From: CAZOMR01 sp964580655
Lineage (GTDB): Bacteria; RBG-13-61-14; CAZOMR01
NCBI GenBank assembly: GCA_964580655.1
Contig: CAZOMR010000056.1
Span: 1 to 14,941 of the forward strand
Length of the DNA: 14,941 bases
Direction: 5' to 3'
Part shown: one piece after another, positions 6,366 to 13,281 of the stretch
Layout of the letters: each line of letters opens with the position of its first letter
Numbering within the stretch: position 1 is the stretch's first letter
The notes under the pieces: generated by a model
What the model was told of the DNA's origin: nothing
The model's database searches: none
What the model saw: the letters and a program-made list of their open reading frames with translations, nothing else
Translations under genes and position numbers: made by a program

Positions 6366-8385
6366 GTATGTTCCCACAACCTGTCCTTACTGCGGTTCAG
6401 GCTGCGGGATGTATCTTGTGGTTAAAGATGGCCGAATCCAGGGAGCGGAGCCCTGGAAGGAGCACCCTGTCAACGAGGGCACCAATTGTCCCAAGGGAAG
6501 GCATGCGTTCGACTTTCTTTACCACCCGGATCGGCTGACCCACCCTCTGGTAAAAACCAAGGACAAATTGAAAAAGGCAAGCTGGGAAGAGGCCCTGGAA
6601 AAAGTGGCTTCGGGCTTCAAGGGGGTAGCCCCCAAGGACTTCGGCGTGCTCGCCTCGGGCAAGAATACCAATGAAGATGCTTATGTGCTCCAGAAATTTG
6701 CGAGAGTGATTATGAAAACCAACAACATTGAATACTGCGCTCGCTATTGCCATTCGGCCACGGTGGCCGGACTTCTTCCCACCGTGGGATCAGGAGTCAT
6801 GGAGACATCTCAGTTGGATATTCCTCTGGCGGACTGTATCCTCATATTCGGCGTGAACATAAAGGAGACCTTCCCCATGGTCACCAAACGGGTGATAGAG
6901 GCAAAGAAAAAAGGCGCGAAGGTCATAGTGGTTGATCCCCGAAACACGCTGACAGCGCGCCTGCTTGGGGATATTCATCTTCAGCTTCGATCTGGTTCGG
7001 ATGTAGCACTTGCCAATGCGATGATGGCCATCATTTTAAAAGAGAGCCTTGAGAATAAACAGTTCATCAAAGAGCGAACCGCTGATTTTGATGAATTGAA
7101 AAAACACCTGGAATCATTTGACCTTTCCGAGGCCGAGAAGGTGACCGGTGTTCCAGTGGAGAAAATCGAGAAAGCCGCTACTGCGTATGCCAAGGCAAAG
7201 ACGGGCACTATCCTGTATGACGAGGGCATCACCCAGCATACCTCTGGCGGTGATAATGTCGCATCACTGGCTGACCTGGCTCTTCTCACCGGGCACATTG
7301 GCAAGCCCGGCTCCGGTGTCAATCCGATGCGGGGCCAGATAAACGGCGAGGGCACAGGCGACATGGGCTGTCTCAATGTATTTTATCCCGGATTCAAGCG
7401 CGTCGGCCCTGATGCTGTCAAGTTCTTTGAGGATGCCTGGCAAGTTGAGGGTTTGCCGGGGGAGCCGGGCCTGACCTTAACCGACCTGGTGCATAAATGC
7501 CGGGTGCTCTATGCCGTAGGAATGAATCCGATGATGGCATCACCGGATGTTAACGAAATAGAAAAATCCTTGAAGGCCAAAGATTTCCTGGTAGTGCAGG
7601 ACATCTTTCCCACCCAGATAGCCCAGTTTGCAGATGTGGTTCTGCCAGCGGCCACATGGGTGGAAAGAGAGGGAGTCCACGCATGGGTGGACAGAAGGGT
7701 GCAGAAGATCAACAAGGTAATAGACCCTCCCGGTGAGGCCAGACCGGACTGGCAGATAATCTGCCAGATCGCTGAAAAAATGGGATTTAAAAAACATTTT
7801 GATTTTAAATCCAGCGGGGAAATCTTCGAGGAGATACGAAAGGTGGTTCCTCAATACAAGGGCCTGACCTATGAGAGGATCGAAAACACGGCAGGCGGAA
7901 TTCAATGGCCCTGCCCTTCCGAGGATCATCCCGGCACACCGACAATGTTTGGACAAAAATTCGGTACACCCGATGGGCTCGGTCACTTCAAGGTGGTTAA
8001 CTGGAAACCACCAGCAGAACTGCCGGATAAGGATTTTCCGCTTACATTGATCACGGGCCGAAACCTGTTCCATTATCATTCCGGGAGCATGAGCTTTCGC
8101 ACCGAGGCTCTGCTCAGCGAGGTTCCGGAAGCCTATGCGCAGATCAACCCGGAAGACGCGGCCCGGCTGGAAATTGAAAATGCAGACCCGGTGGTTCTGG
8201 AAACCCGACGCGGCAAGATAAATGTAAAGGCCCGCGTGACTGATGATGTCCCGGTGGGGACTGTATTTGTTCCTTTTCATTTCAGCAAGGCTCCGGCTAA
8301 TATCCTGACCAACCCGGCAATGGACCCGGGATGCAAGATGCCGGAGTTCAAGGTCTGTGCGGTTCGAGTCGAAGGAGGGAGGTAA
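6358..8385 (+). CDS. fdhA: Formate dehydrogenase catalytic subunit, Mo/W-bisPGD, cysteine type
   Basis: A 675-residue DMSO-reductase-family enzyme of the FdhF/FdhA size class. The N-terminal [4Fe-4S] site is CPYCGSGC plus NCPKG (Cys9, 12, 16, 44). The active-site segment CARYCHSATVAGL has Cys131 (codon TGC), where selenoenzymes have selenocysteine, next to His132. NPMRGQ supplies the conserved active-site Arg (Arg325). The C-terminus has the cofactor-dinucleotide and FdhA features TGRNLFHYHSGSMS, FVPFHFSKAPANILTNPAMDP and PEFKVCAVRV. It should oxidise formate to CO2 or run in reverse. There is no Tat signal, so it is cytoplasmic. It lacks the N-terminal ferredoxin extension of NAD-linked FdsA-type subunits; that domain is encoded separately at 12622. 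The fit is strong for formate dehydrogenase, although related oxidoreductases cannot be fully excluded. Confidence 0.92.
   Translation: MLEYVPTTCPYCGSGCGMYLVVKDGRIQGAEPWKEHPVNEGTNCPKGRHAFDFLYHPDRLTHPLVKTKDKLKKASWEEALEKVASGFKGVAPKDFGVLASGKNTNEDAYVLQKFARVIMKTNNIEYCARYCHSATVAGLLPTVGSGVMETSQLDIPLADCILIFGVNIKETFPMVTKRVIEAKKKGAKVIVVDPRNTLTARLLGDIHLQLRSGSDVALANAMMAIILKESLENKQFIKERTADFDELKKHLESFDLSEAEKVTGVPVEKIEKAATAYAKAKTGTILYDEGITQHTSGGDNVASLADLALLTGHIGKPGSGVNPMRGQINGEGTGDMGCLNVFYPGFKRVGPDAVKFFEDAWQVEGLPGEPGLTLTDLVHKCRVLYAVGMNPMMASPDVNEIEKSLKAKDFLVVQDIFPTQIAQFADVVLPAATWVEREGVHAWVDRRVQKINKVIDPPGEARPDWQIICQIAEKMGFKKHFDFKSSGEIFEEIRKVVPQYKGLTYERIENTAGGIQWPCPSEDHPGTPTMFGQKFGTPDGLGHFKVVNWKPPAELPDKDFPLTLITGRNLFHYHSGSMSFRTEALLSEVPEAYAQINPEDAARLEIENADPVVLETRRGKINVKARVTDDVPVGTVFVPFHFSKAPANILTNPAMDPGCKMPEFKVCAVRVEGGR
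8372..8382 (+). promoter_or_regulatory. Strong ribosome binding site of the FdhB gene
   Basis: The doubled purine motif AAGGAGGGAGG ends 8 bases before ATG 8391 and overlaps the end of FdhA. It supports ATG 8391 over earlier in-frame start codons from 8331 onward. Confidence 0.85.
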
Positions 8386-8390
8386 TAAAA

Positions 8391-9611
8391 ATGGGTGATA
8401 TGTATTTAGCCTGGGCCAAAGACAAGGGATTGGAGCAAAAGGGAGAAAGCGGAGGCGCGGTCAGCGCCATTTTGAAATCCCTCCTGGAAAGCGGCAGGGT
8501 AGATGCAGTGCTTACCGCGAAGGCCAGGAACGGAAACCGCTATGACGGAATCCCGGTTGTGATCACCAAGCCTGAGGAAGTCGCGGAAACCGCGGGTGCA
8601 CTCCACTGTTTTTCTGGAAACCTGGCACGCTGTCTAAAGGAGTATCTGGATGGAGCCTTGCAGATGAAGCTCGCGGTCGTGGGCAGACCATGTGATACCA
8701 GAGCAATCATCGAAATTGGCAAACGCAATAAAATCAAGCTTGATAACCTGGTGTTGATCGGGCTGAACTGCACCGGCACACTGCCCGCTTCCTCTGCAAA
8801 GAAGATGTTCGCCGAGGAATTCGGGGTGAACCCGGACGATGTGGTCCGGGATGACATTGATGATGGCAAGCTGAAAATCTGGCTCAAGGATGGCAGTGAA
8901 AAAGAAATGGAGTTGGCAGACCTTGAGAAAAAAGGCTATGGCCGCAGAGAAAACTGCCAGAGGTGTGATGTCAATATACCGACAATGGCTGACCTGGCAT
9001 GTGGAAAATGGGGAGCAGAGGAAAAAAATGCTACATTTATTGAGGTCTGCTCGAGTAAAGGCGCCGAGGTGATGGAAGCGGTCATCAAGGGGGGATTCCT
9101 CCGAACCGAGGAACCTTCCAAGAAAGCAATTGACAAGAGAAAGCAAAAAGATGAACAGGCAATAGCCGACGCACAAAAAACGCAGGAACGCGATTTCTCC
9201 GAGTATCACAACATGGCTATTGACGACCGCTTTGCTTTCTGGAAGGAACAGTTCAACCAGTGCATCAAATGCTACGGCTGTCGCGACGCCTGCCCTATTT
9301 GCTACTGTGATGAATGTGTGCTTCAGCCCAATAGAGAATTAATCCCGGCAGGGGTGATTCCCCCGGGCTGGATGTTCTCCATGATCCGAGTATTTCATGT
9401 GGCAGACTCATGCATCAACTGCGGGCAATGCCAGGATACCTGCCCCATGAGCCTTCCTCTATCCCGGCTGATCTTCATGCTCAACCGCGAAATTGATGAG
9501 ACGCTGAACTATGAGCCTGGGGTAGATACAGAGCAGAAACCTCCACTTGTAACTTTCGATCAAGAAGAAGTGCTTCTTGAAGAGGTAAAGCTATCCGCTC
9601 AGCCGGATTGA
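8391..9611 (+). CDS. fdhB: FrhB/FdhB-type formate dehydrogenase beta subunit with cysteine-rich ferredoxin tail
   Basis: A 406-residue protein. Residues about 1-240 match the coenzyme F420 hydrogenase/dehydrogenase beta family: QKGESGGAVSAILKSLLESG near the start, VGRPCDTRAI at about 97-106, NCTGTLP at 126-132, and RRENCQRCDV with MADLACGKWG at about 185-208. This family binds FAD and Fe-S clusters. A charged linker (about 240-280) leads to a HdrC-like tail with Cys291/294/297/301, an added CPICYCDEC stretch (Cys304/306/309) and Cys341/344/347/351. It is thus expected to receive electrons from FdhA. Whether it uses F420, NADP or only passes electrons on cannot be told. In a bacterium, transfer to MvhD or the NuoEF-like module is plausible. 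The ribosome site and homology support the ATG 8391 start. Confidence 0.9.
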   Translation: MGDMYLAWAKDKGLEQKGESGGAVSAILKSLLESGRVDAVLTAKARNGNRYDGIPVVITKPEEVAETAGALHCFSGNLARCLKEYLDGALQMKLAVVGRPCDTRAIIEIGKRNKIKLDNLVLIGLNCTGTLPASSAKKMFAEEFGVNPDDVVRDDIDDGKLKIWLKDGSEKEMELADLEKKGYGRRENCQRCDVNIPTMADLACGKWGAEEKNATFIEVCSSKGAEVMEAVIKGGFLRTEEPSKKAIDKRKQKDEQAIADAQKTQERDFSEYHNMAIDDRFAFWKEQFNQCIKCYGCRDACPICYCDECVLQPNRELIPAGVIPPGWMFSMIRVFHVADSCINCGQCQDTCPMSLPLSRLIFMLNREIDETLNYEPGVDTEQKPPLVTFDQEEVLLEEVKLSAQPD

Positions 9612-9644
9612 ATGAATAGTTCCAAAAAGACCAGAGGAGGAGGG

Positions 9645-9716
9645 ATCAGCATCTATATTTAATGCCTTTGCAAAAACTGCGGCCCGCGGTCAGACCATAC
9701 AAGACAGTCCGGCAAT
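9645..9716 (+). pseudogene. Possible decayed fmdB-type gene remnant
   Basis: Read from 9645, the codons run I S I Y I stop C L C K N C G, which lines up with the fmdB start M P I F E Y R C K K C G at 5625 after removing one inserted codon (TAT 9654-9656). Eleven of twelve aligned codons are identical or differ by one base: ATG is ATC, GAA is TAA, TAC is TGC. A purine-rich AGAGGAGGAGGG (9633-9644) stands just before, like a leftover ribosome site with no gene to serve. The second ribbon half is missing and a TGA closes the frame at 9714-9716. The alignment is short, so chance similarity is not excluded. Confidence 0.4.
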
Positions 9717-9774
9717 GCTTGAAAAAAAGGAATCAAAGTATTATCATAAATACTGGAAGAGGGGGCATTCATTA

Positions 9775-10017
9775 ATGCCGATCTTTGAATACCGCTGTAA
9801 GAATTGCGAACAGATTTCCGAATTACTGGTTGGGGTGGTTCGTGGAGAAGCGGACACAATCTGCCCTAATTGCGGGAGCAGGGAGCTTGAGAAATTAATC
9901 AGCGCCCCTTCAGGTGTCCGGATGGGTGATGCGCCCTCCGGAGAGATGCGCTGTGGCCGGGACCAGACCTGCTGTGGTCGGGCGGAGCCCTGCGCCGCGC
10001 CCCCCTGTAAGAAGTAA
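9775..10017 (+). CDS. FmdB family zinc-ribbon protein (second copy)
   Basis: An 80-residue paralogue of the protein at 5625, beginning MPIFEYRCKNC. The ribbon cysteines are Cys8/11 and Cys30/33 (CPNCGS), followed by LEKLISAPSG. The first 20 bases of the two genes are identical, but the serine run is replaced by GVVRGE. The C-terminal tail is richer in cysteine (60, 66, 67, 73, 78) and both proteins end in a lysine pair. An upstream in-frame ATG at 9715 exists, but family homology and AGAGGGGG at 9758-9765 favour ATG 9775. It sits after FdhB, so the two copies bracket mvhD-fdhA-fdhB. Its role is unknown, as for the first copy. Confidence 0.88.
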   Translation: MPIFEYRCKNCEQISELLVGVVRGEADTICPNCGSRELEKLISAPSGVRMGDAPSGEMRCGRDQTCCGRAEPCAAPPCKK

Positions 10018-10154
10018 CTCAAACCAGAGGATGCTCCATTTCAGGATGAAATACAAAAGGCAGTATTGCGAGTAATGTTTGAAGCACGTCTTTCAAGAAT
10101 TTTTCTGATAACCTTCATCTCAATTATTTTCTCCAGAAAAGGATTTCCCTGAAC
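10018..10154. other. 137-base intergenic gap before the NuoE-like gene
   Basis: No gene was found here. The stretch becomes AT-rich toward its end. AAAAGGA at 10136-10142 is 12 bases before ATG 10155, a distant ribosome site. A promoter for the diaphorase genes could lie here but no clear -35/-10 pair was seen. Confidence 0.4.
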
Positions 10155-10691
10155 ATGGAAAACAATAAAGACATCATCCAGGGCGTCAGGGAGATACTGA
10201 ATTCCGGGACCAGCACATACCAGAACCTGATCTCTATTCTCCAGGCGATCCAGAACAGGTTCCGCTACATCCCGGGAGAGGCGATGATCGAAGTCTCCAG
10301 ACACCTGGGCATGTCCCCTGCAAATGTCTTCGGCGTAGCGACCTTTTATAACCAGTTCCGCTTCAGCCCTCCGGGCAAGCGCCACATCAGGGTATGCATG
10401 GGCACGGCCTGCCACATCAAGCAAGGCGACAAGGTCCTGGATCAATGGAAGCGACGGCTTGAGATAGATGAAGGAGAGCGCACCCCTGACGGTGAATACA
10501 GCCTGGAGAGAGTCGCCTGCGTAGGGTGTTGTGCCATGGCGCCGGTCACGATAATAGAGGATGAAGTGATCGGGCACATGGCCCCTACCAAGGTTGACGG
10601 GATTCTTCTGCAAGACAAGATTGAAAAGGAAAAAGCCGGGCAAGTTGAGCCCGGAAAGAGCGAGGACGAGAAAACCACGGAAAAAGATTAA
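10155..10691 (+). CDS. NuoE/HoxE-like [2Fe-2S] diaphorase subunit
   Basis: A 178-residue thioredoxin-fold subunit of the NuoE (24 kDa) family. Family features are YIPGEAMIEVSRHLGMSPANVFGVATFYNQF (about 38-68, a helical entry domain) and the [2Fe-2S] ligands Cys81, Cys86, Cys122 and Cys126 in CMGTAC and CVGCCAMAP. The charged C-terminal tail (about 155-178) is beyond the usual domain. NuoE pairs with NuoF in NADH dehydrogenases, HydABC/HoxEFU hydrogenases and NAD-linked formate dehydrogenases. Its stop shares one base with the start of the NuoF-like gene (TAATG), so the two are coupled. Placement directly behind formate dehydrogenase genes implies a NAD-linked formate dehydrogenase. Confidence 0.93.
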   Translation: MENNKDIIQGVREILNSGTSTYQNLISILQAIQNRFRYIPGEAMIEVSRHLGMSPANVFGVATFYNQFRFSPPGKRHIRVCMGTACHIKQGDKVLDQWKRRLEIDEGERTPDGEYSLERVACVGCCAMAPVTIIEDEVIGHMAPTKVDGILLQDKIEKEKAGQVEPGKSEDEKTTEKD

Positions 10692-12625
10692 TGAAATTGA
10701 ACCTGGAAAAAGTGCGCTCATCCTTCCAGGCCATCCGGAAGAAGGCCGATCAGCAATGGAATTCCATCAAGGATGAGAATTCCTCTGTCATCATGGTCGG
10801 AACCGGCACCTGCGGCCGGTCCGCCGGGGCAATGGAGGTTCTCGAAAGTTTTTCCCAGGCCATCAAGGACACGGGAGTTGATGCTCAACTATTCGAGGTC
10901 GGATGTATGGGCCACTGTTATGCCGAACCCATGGCCGTGCTGAAAAAGCCGGGGTATCCCTTCATCGTTTATGCCCATCTCAATCCGATCATCGCAAGGA
11001 ACCTTTTTACAAAATTCTTCCTCGAGGATGACCCTTATTTCGAAATCTTCCTGGGCGCACTCGAAGAAAACGATATGTTCCCCACGATGGATGAATTGCC
11101 ACGCTACGGCCTTGAGAGGAGACGAATTCTCAAAAGATGTGGAATAATTGATCCGGAGAATATCTATCATGCCATCGCAAACGGTGTTTACCAGGGGTTC
11201 ATCAATGCCCTGGGAGAGAGCGCGGAAAAAATAGTCGAGATGGCGAAGCTCTCCGGGCTTCGAGGCCTTGGCGGAGCAGGATTCCCGGCATGGAAGAAAT
11301 TGCAGGAGATTCTGGGGCAGGATGAAAAGGAAAGATATATCATCTGCAACGGGGACGAGGGCGATCCCGGGGCCTTCATGGACCGCACTATTCTTGAAAG
11401 CGATCCGCATTCTGTCCTGGAGGGCATGCTGATCTGCGGATACGCCATTGAAGCCACACAAGGGTTCATCTATGTGCGGGCAGAGTATCCGCTTGCGGTA
11501 AAGCGCATGAAGAGAGCTATCCAGGATGCGCGAGAGCTCGGCCTGATAGGGCCAAATATACTGGAAAGCGGGTTCAGCTTTGATGTCGAGGTAGTCGAGG
11601 GCGCTGGTGCATTTGTCTGCGGCGAGGAGACCGCACTGGTTGCTTCAATTGAAGGAAAGCGAGGAATGCCGCGCGCGCGTCCGCCCTACCCTGCTGTCAA
11701 GGGATTATTCGGAAAGCCCACCCTGGTGCGAAATGTCAAATCCCTTGCCAACACTCCCCTGATACACACTGAGGGCCCGGAATCATTCACTACCATTGGC
11801 ACTGAAGCCTGCAAGGGCACTGCGGTGTTCGCGCTGGCGGGAAAAATAGCAAACCCCGGATTGGTGGAGGTCCCCATGGGAACCACCATTCGGGAGGTTA
11901 TCTTCGACATCGGCGGGGGCATTCCTCACGGGAAAAAATTCAAGGCGGTCCAGCTCGGAGGCCCCTCTGGCGGATGCATACCTGAGGAACTCCTGGACAT
12001 GCCGATAGGCTTCGATGTGCTCGCCCGAGAGGGCTTTATCATGGGCTCCGGAGGCATGGTTGTCCTGGATGAGGACAACTGCATGGTTGACACGGCAAAG
12101 TATTTCCTGGAGTTCACACAGAAGGAGTCATGCGGCAAGTGCACCTTCTGCCGCATCGGCACCAAGCATATGCTCGACAAGCTGACCGACATCGTGGAAG
12201 GCAGGGGCAAGCTGGATGACATTGATTACCTTGTCGAGCTTGCCGAGGACATCAAGATGGGATCACTCTGCAACCTTGGAAAGACAGCTCCCAACCCGGT
12301 GCTTACCACCATCAGCTACTTCAGGGATGAATACGAGGCCCACATAATTGAGAAACGATGTCCGGCAAAGGTGTGCAATGCCCTTACCGCGTACTACATC
12401 GTTCCGGAGCGCTGTGTGCGCTCATGCGATGCGTGCGTGGGAAGCTGTCCGCCAGATGGCATATACGAAGACTCGAAACGGATTAAGGTCGTGGACCAGG
12501 AGCTGTGCGTCAAATGCGATTCCTGCATGGGTGCATGCCCGCCGGAATATGACGCTGTGATCAAGATCTCGCCGATCAGCGATGTCCCGCCATCCGAACC
12601 GAGGCCTGAGAAGAAAAAATCATGA
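10691..12625 (+). CDS. NuoF/HoxF-like NAD(P)-binding flavoprotein with terminal ferredoxin
   Basis: A 644-residue protein with four modules. Residues about 32-110 form a thioredoxin-like [2Fe-2S] domain with only three obvious cysteines (41, 72, 76). Residues about 140-420 are the FMN/NADH core with GLRGLGGAGFPAWKK (189-203) and CNGDEGDPGAFMDR (219-232). The NuoF [4Fe-4S] site is SCGKCTFCRIG plus Cys527 (Cys481/484/487/527). A C-terminal 2x[4Fe-4S] ferredoxin uses Cys575/579/582/586 and Cys606/609/612/616; the first set is spaced Cx3Cx2Cx3C, one residue longer than usual. This is the layout of the HydB/HndC/HymB subunits of soluble complexes. It should exchange electrons between NAD(P)H and the Fe-S chain. 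Its end overlaps the HoxU-like gene by ATGA. Confidence 0.93.
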   Translation: MKLNLEKVRSSFQAIRKKADQQWNSIKDENSSVIMVGTGTCGRSAGAMEVLESFSQAIKDTGVDAQLFEVGCMGHCYAEPMAVLKKPGYPFIVYAHLNPIIARNLFTKFFLEDDPYFEIFLGALEENDMFPTMDELPRYGLERRRILKRCGIIDPENIYHAIANGVYQGFINALGESAEKIVEMAKLSGLRGLGGAGFPAWKKLQEILGQDEKERYIICNGDEGDPGAFMDRTILESDPHSVLEGMLICGYAIEATQGFIYVRAEYPLAVKRMKRAIQDARELGLIGPNILESGFSFDVEVVEGAGAFVCGEETALVASIEGKRGMPRARPPYPAVKGLFGKPTLVRNVKSLANTPLIHTEGPESFTTIGTEACKGTAVFALAGKIANPGLVEVPMGTTIREVIFDIGGGIPHGKKFKAVQLGGPSGGCIPEELLDMPIGFDVLAREGFIMGSGGMVVLDEDNCMVDTAKYFLEFTQKESCGKCTFCRIGTKHMLDKLTDIVEGRGKLDDIDYLVELAEDIKMGSLCNLGKTAPNPVLTTISYFRDEYEAHIIEKRCPAKVCNALTAYYIVPERCVRSCDACVGSCPPDGIYEDSKRIKVVDQELCVKCDSCMGACPPEYDAVIKISPISDVPPSEPRPEKKKS

Positions 12626-13281
12626 CCCATGTAAACCTCACGATAGATGGAAAAATCGTACGGGCTAAAGCCGGCGAAAAAATCCTCTGGGCCGCGCTGG
12701 ATGCTGGGATATACATCCCCCATCTGTGCGCCATCCGGGAGGCCAACCCTCCGTTGGCTTCTTGCCGACTCTGCTTCGTGGAAATCCAGGGATACCCCTC
12801 TCCGGTCACAAGCTGTAGCGAGACTGTGAAGGAAGGAATGGTGGTCCGGACCAGGACTCCACGGGTTGATCGCCTGGTAAGAAATGCCTTTGAATTAATT
12901 CTCTCTGTTCACCGTCTGGACTGCAAGGACTGCCCGGCCAACAGAAATTGCGAGCTCCAGGATATGGCAAAGAGATTGAAAGTCAAGCTCAAGCAGAAGC
13001 GGCATCGCAAGACCGAACCGGACCTGCCAGTGGATGAAAGCCGATCTGATTTCGGGCTTGACCCGAATCACTGCATCCTGTGCGGGAAGTGCATCTGGGT
13101 CTGCAATGAACTCATTCAATGCGGGGTTCTTGATTTCGCTCGTCGCGGCCTGGCTACCGTGGTCAGCACCTTTGACAGCAAGCCTCTGGCCGAACAAGCC
13201 GATTGCACCGGGTGTCTAAAATGCGTGGAGGCATGCCCCGCAGGAGGCCTTTATCTTAAGGATGCCAAGAATAACGAGTAA
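12622..13281 (+). CDS. HoxU/NuoG-N-terminal-like Fe-S subunit
   Basis: A 219-residue protein equal to the N-terminal part of NuoG. A plant-type [2Fe-2S] domain uses Cys36/48/51/65 (IPHLCAIRE, SCRLCFVEI). The His-Cys [4Fe-4S] box HRLDCKDCPANRNCELQ contributes His97 and Cys101/104/110. A 2x[4Fe-4S] ferredoxin uses Cys151/154/157/161 and Cys195/198/201/205. It stops there: no molybdopterin domain and no hydrogenase H-cluster domain follow. The size and layout match HoxU, which wires the diaphorase to a catalytic partner. Here the likely partner is FdhA, whose FdsA-type relatives carry this same module fused at their N-terminus. It overlaps the NuoF-like gene upstream and the radical SAM gene downstream by 20 bases. 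Confidence 0.92.
   Translation: MTHVNLTIDGKIVRAKAGEKILWAALDAGIYIPHLCAIREANPPLASCRLCFVEIQGYPSPVTSCSETVKEGMVVRTRTPRVDRLVRNAFELILSVHRLDCKDCPANRNCELQDMAKRLKVKLKQKRHRKTEPDLPVDESRSDFGLDPNHCILCGKCIWVCNELIQCGVLDFARRGLATVVSTFDSKPLAEQADCTGCLKCVEACPAGGLYLKDAKNNE

Noticed and set aside
6736..6753. Selenocysteine at the formate dehydrogenase active site
   Set aside because: The codon at 6748-6750 is TGC, not TGA, so this is a cysteine-type enzyme; no recoding is needed.
7540..8280. Antisense reading frame of 246 codons over fdhA
   Set aside because: It is opposite conserved molybdopterin-binding sequence, with no family resemblance or ribosome site.
9715..9774. N-terminal extension of the second fmdB-type protein from ATG 9715
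   Set aside because: The family begins at MPIFEYRC and a purine-rich ribosome site precedes ATG 9775; the 20 extra residues have no counterpart in the first copy.
10079..10104. Terminator after the second fmdB-type gene
   Set aside because: TTGAAG and CTTTCAA can pair only over about five AT-rich base pairs with a bulge before a T run; too weak to call.
10041..10721. Antisense reading frame of 226 codons over the NuoE-like gene
   Set aside because: It overlaps clear NuoE coding DNA in full and shows no domain of its own.
12622..13281. [FeFe]-hydrogenase or complete NuoG
   Set aside because: The protein ends after the second ferredoxin cluster; neither an H-cluster domain nor a molybdopterin-like domain follows.
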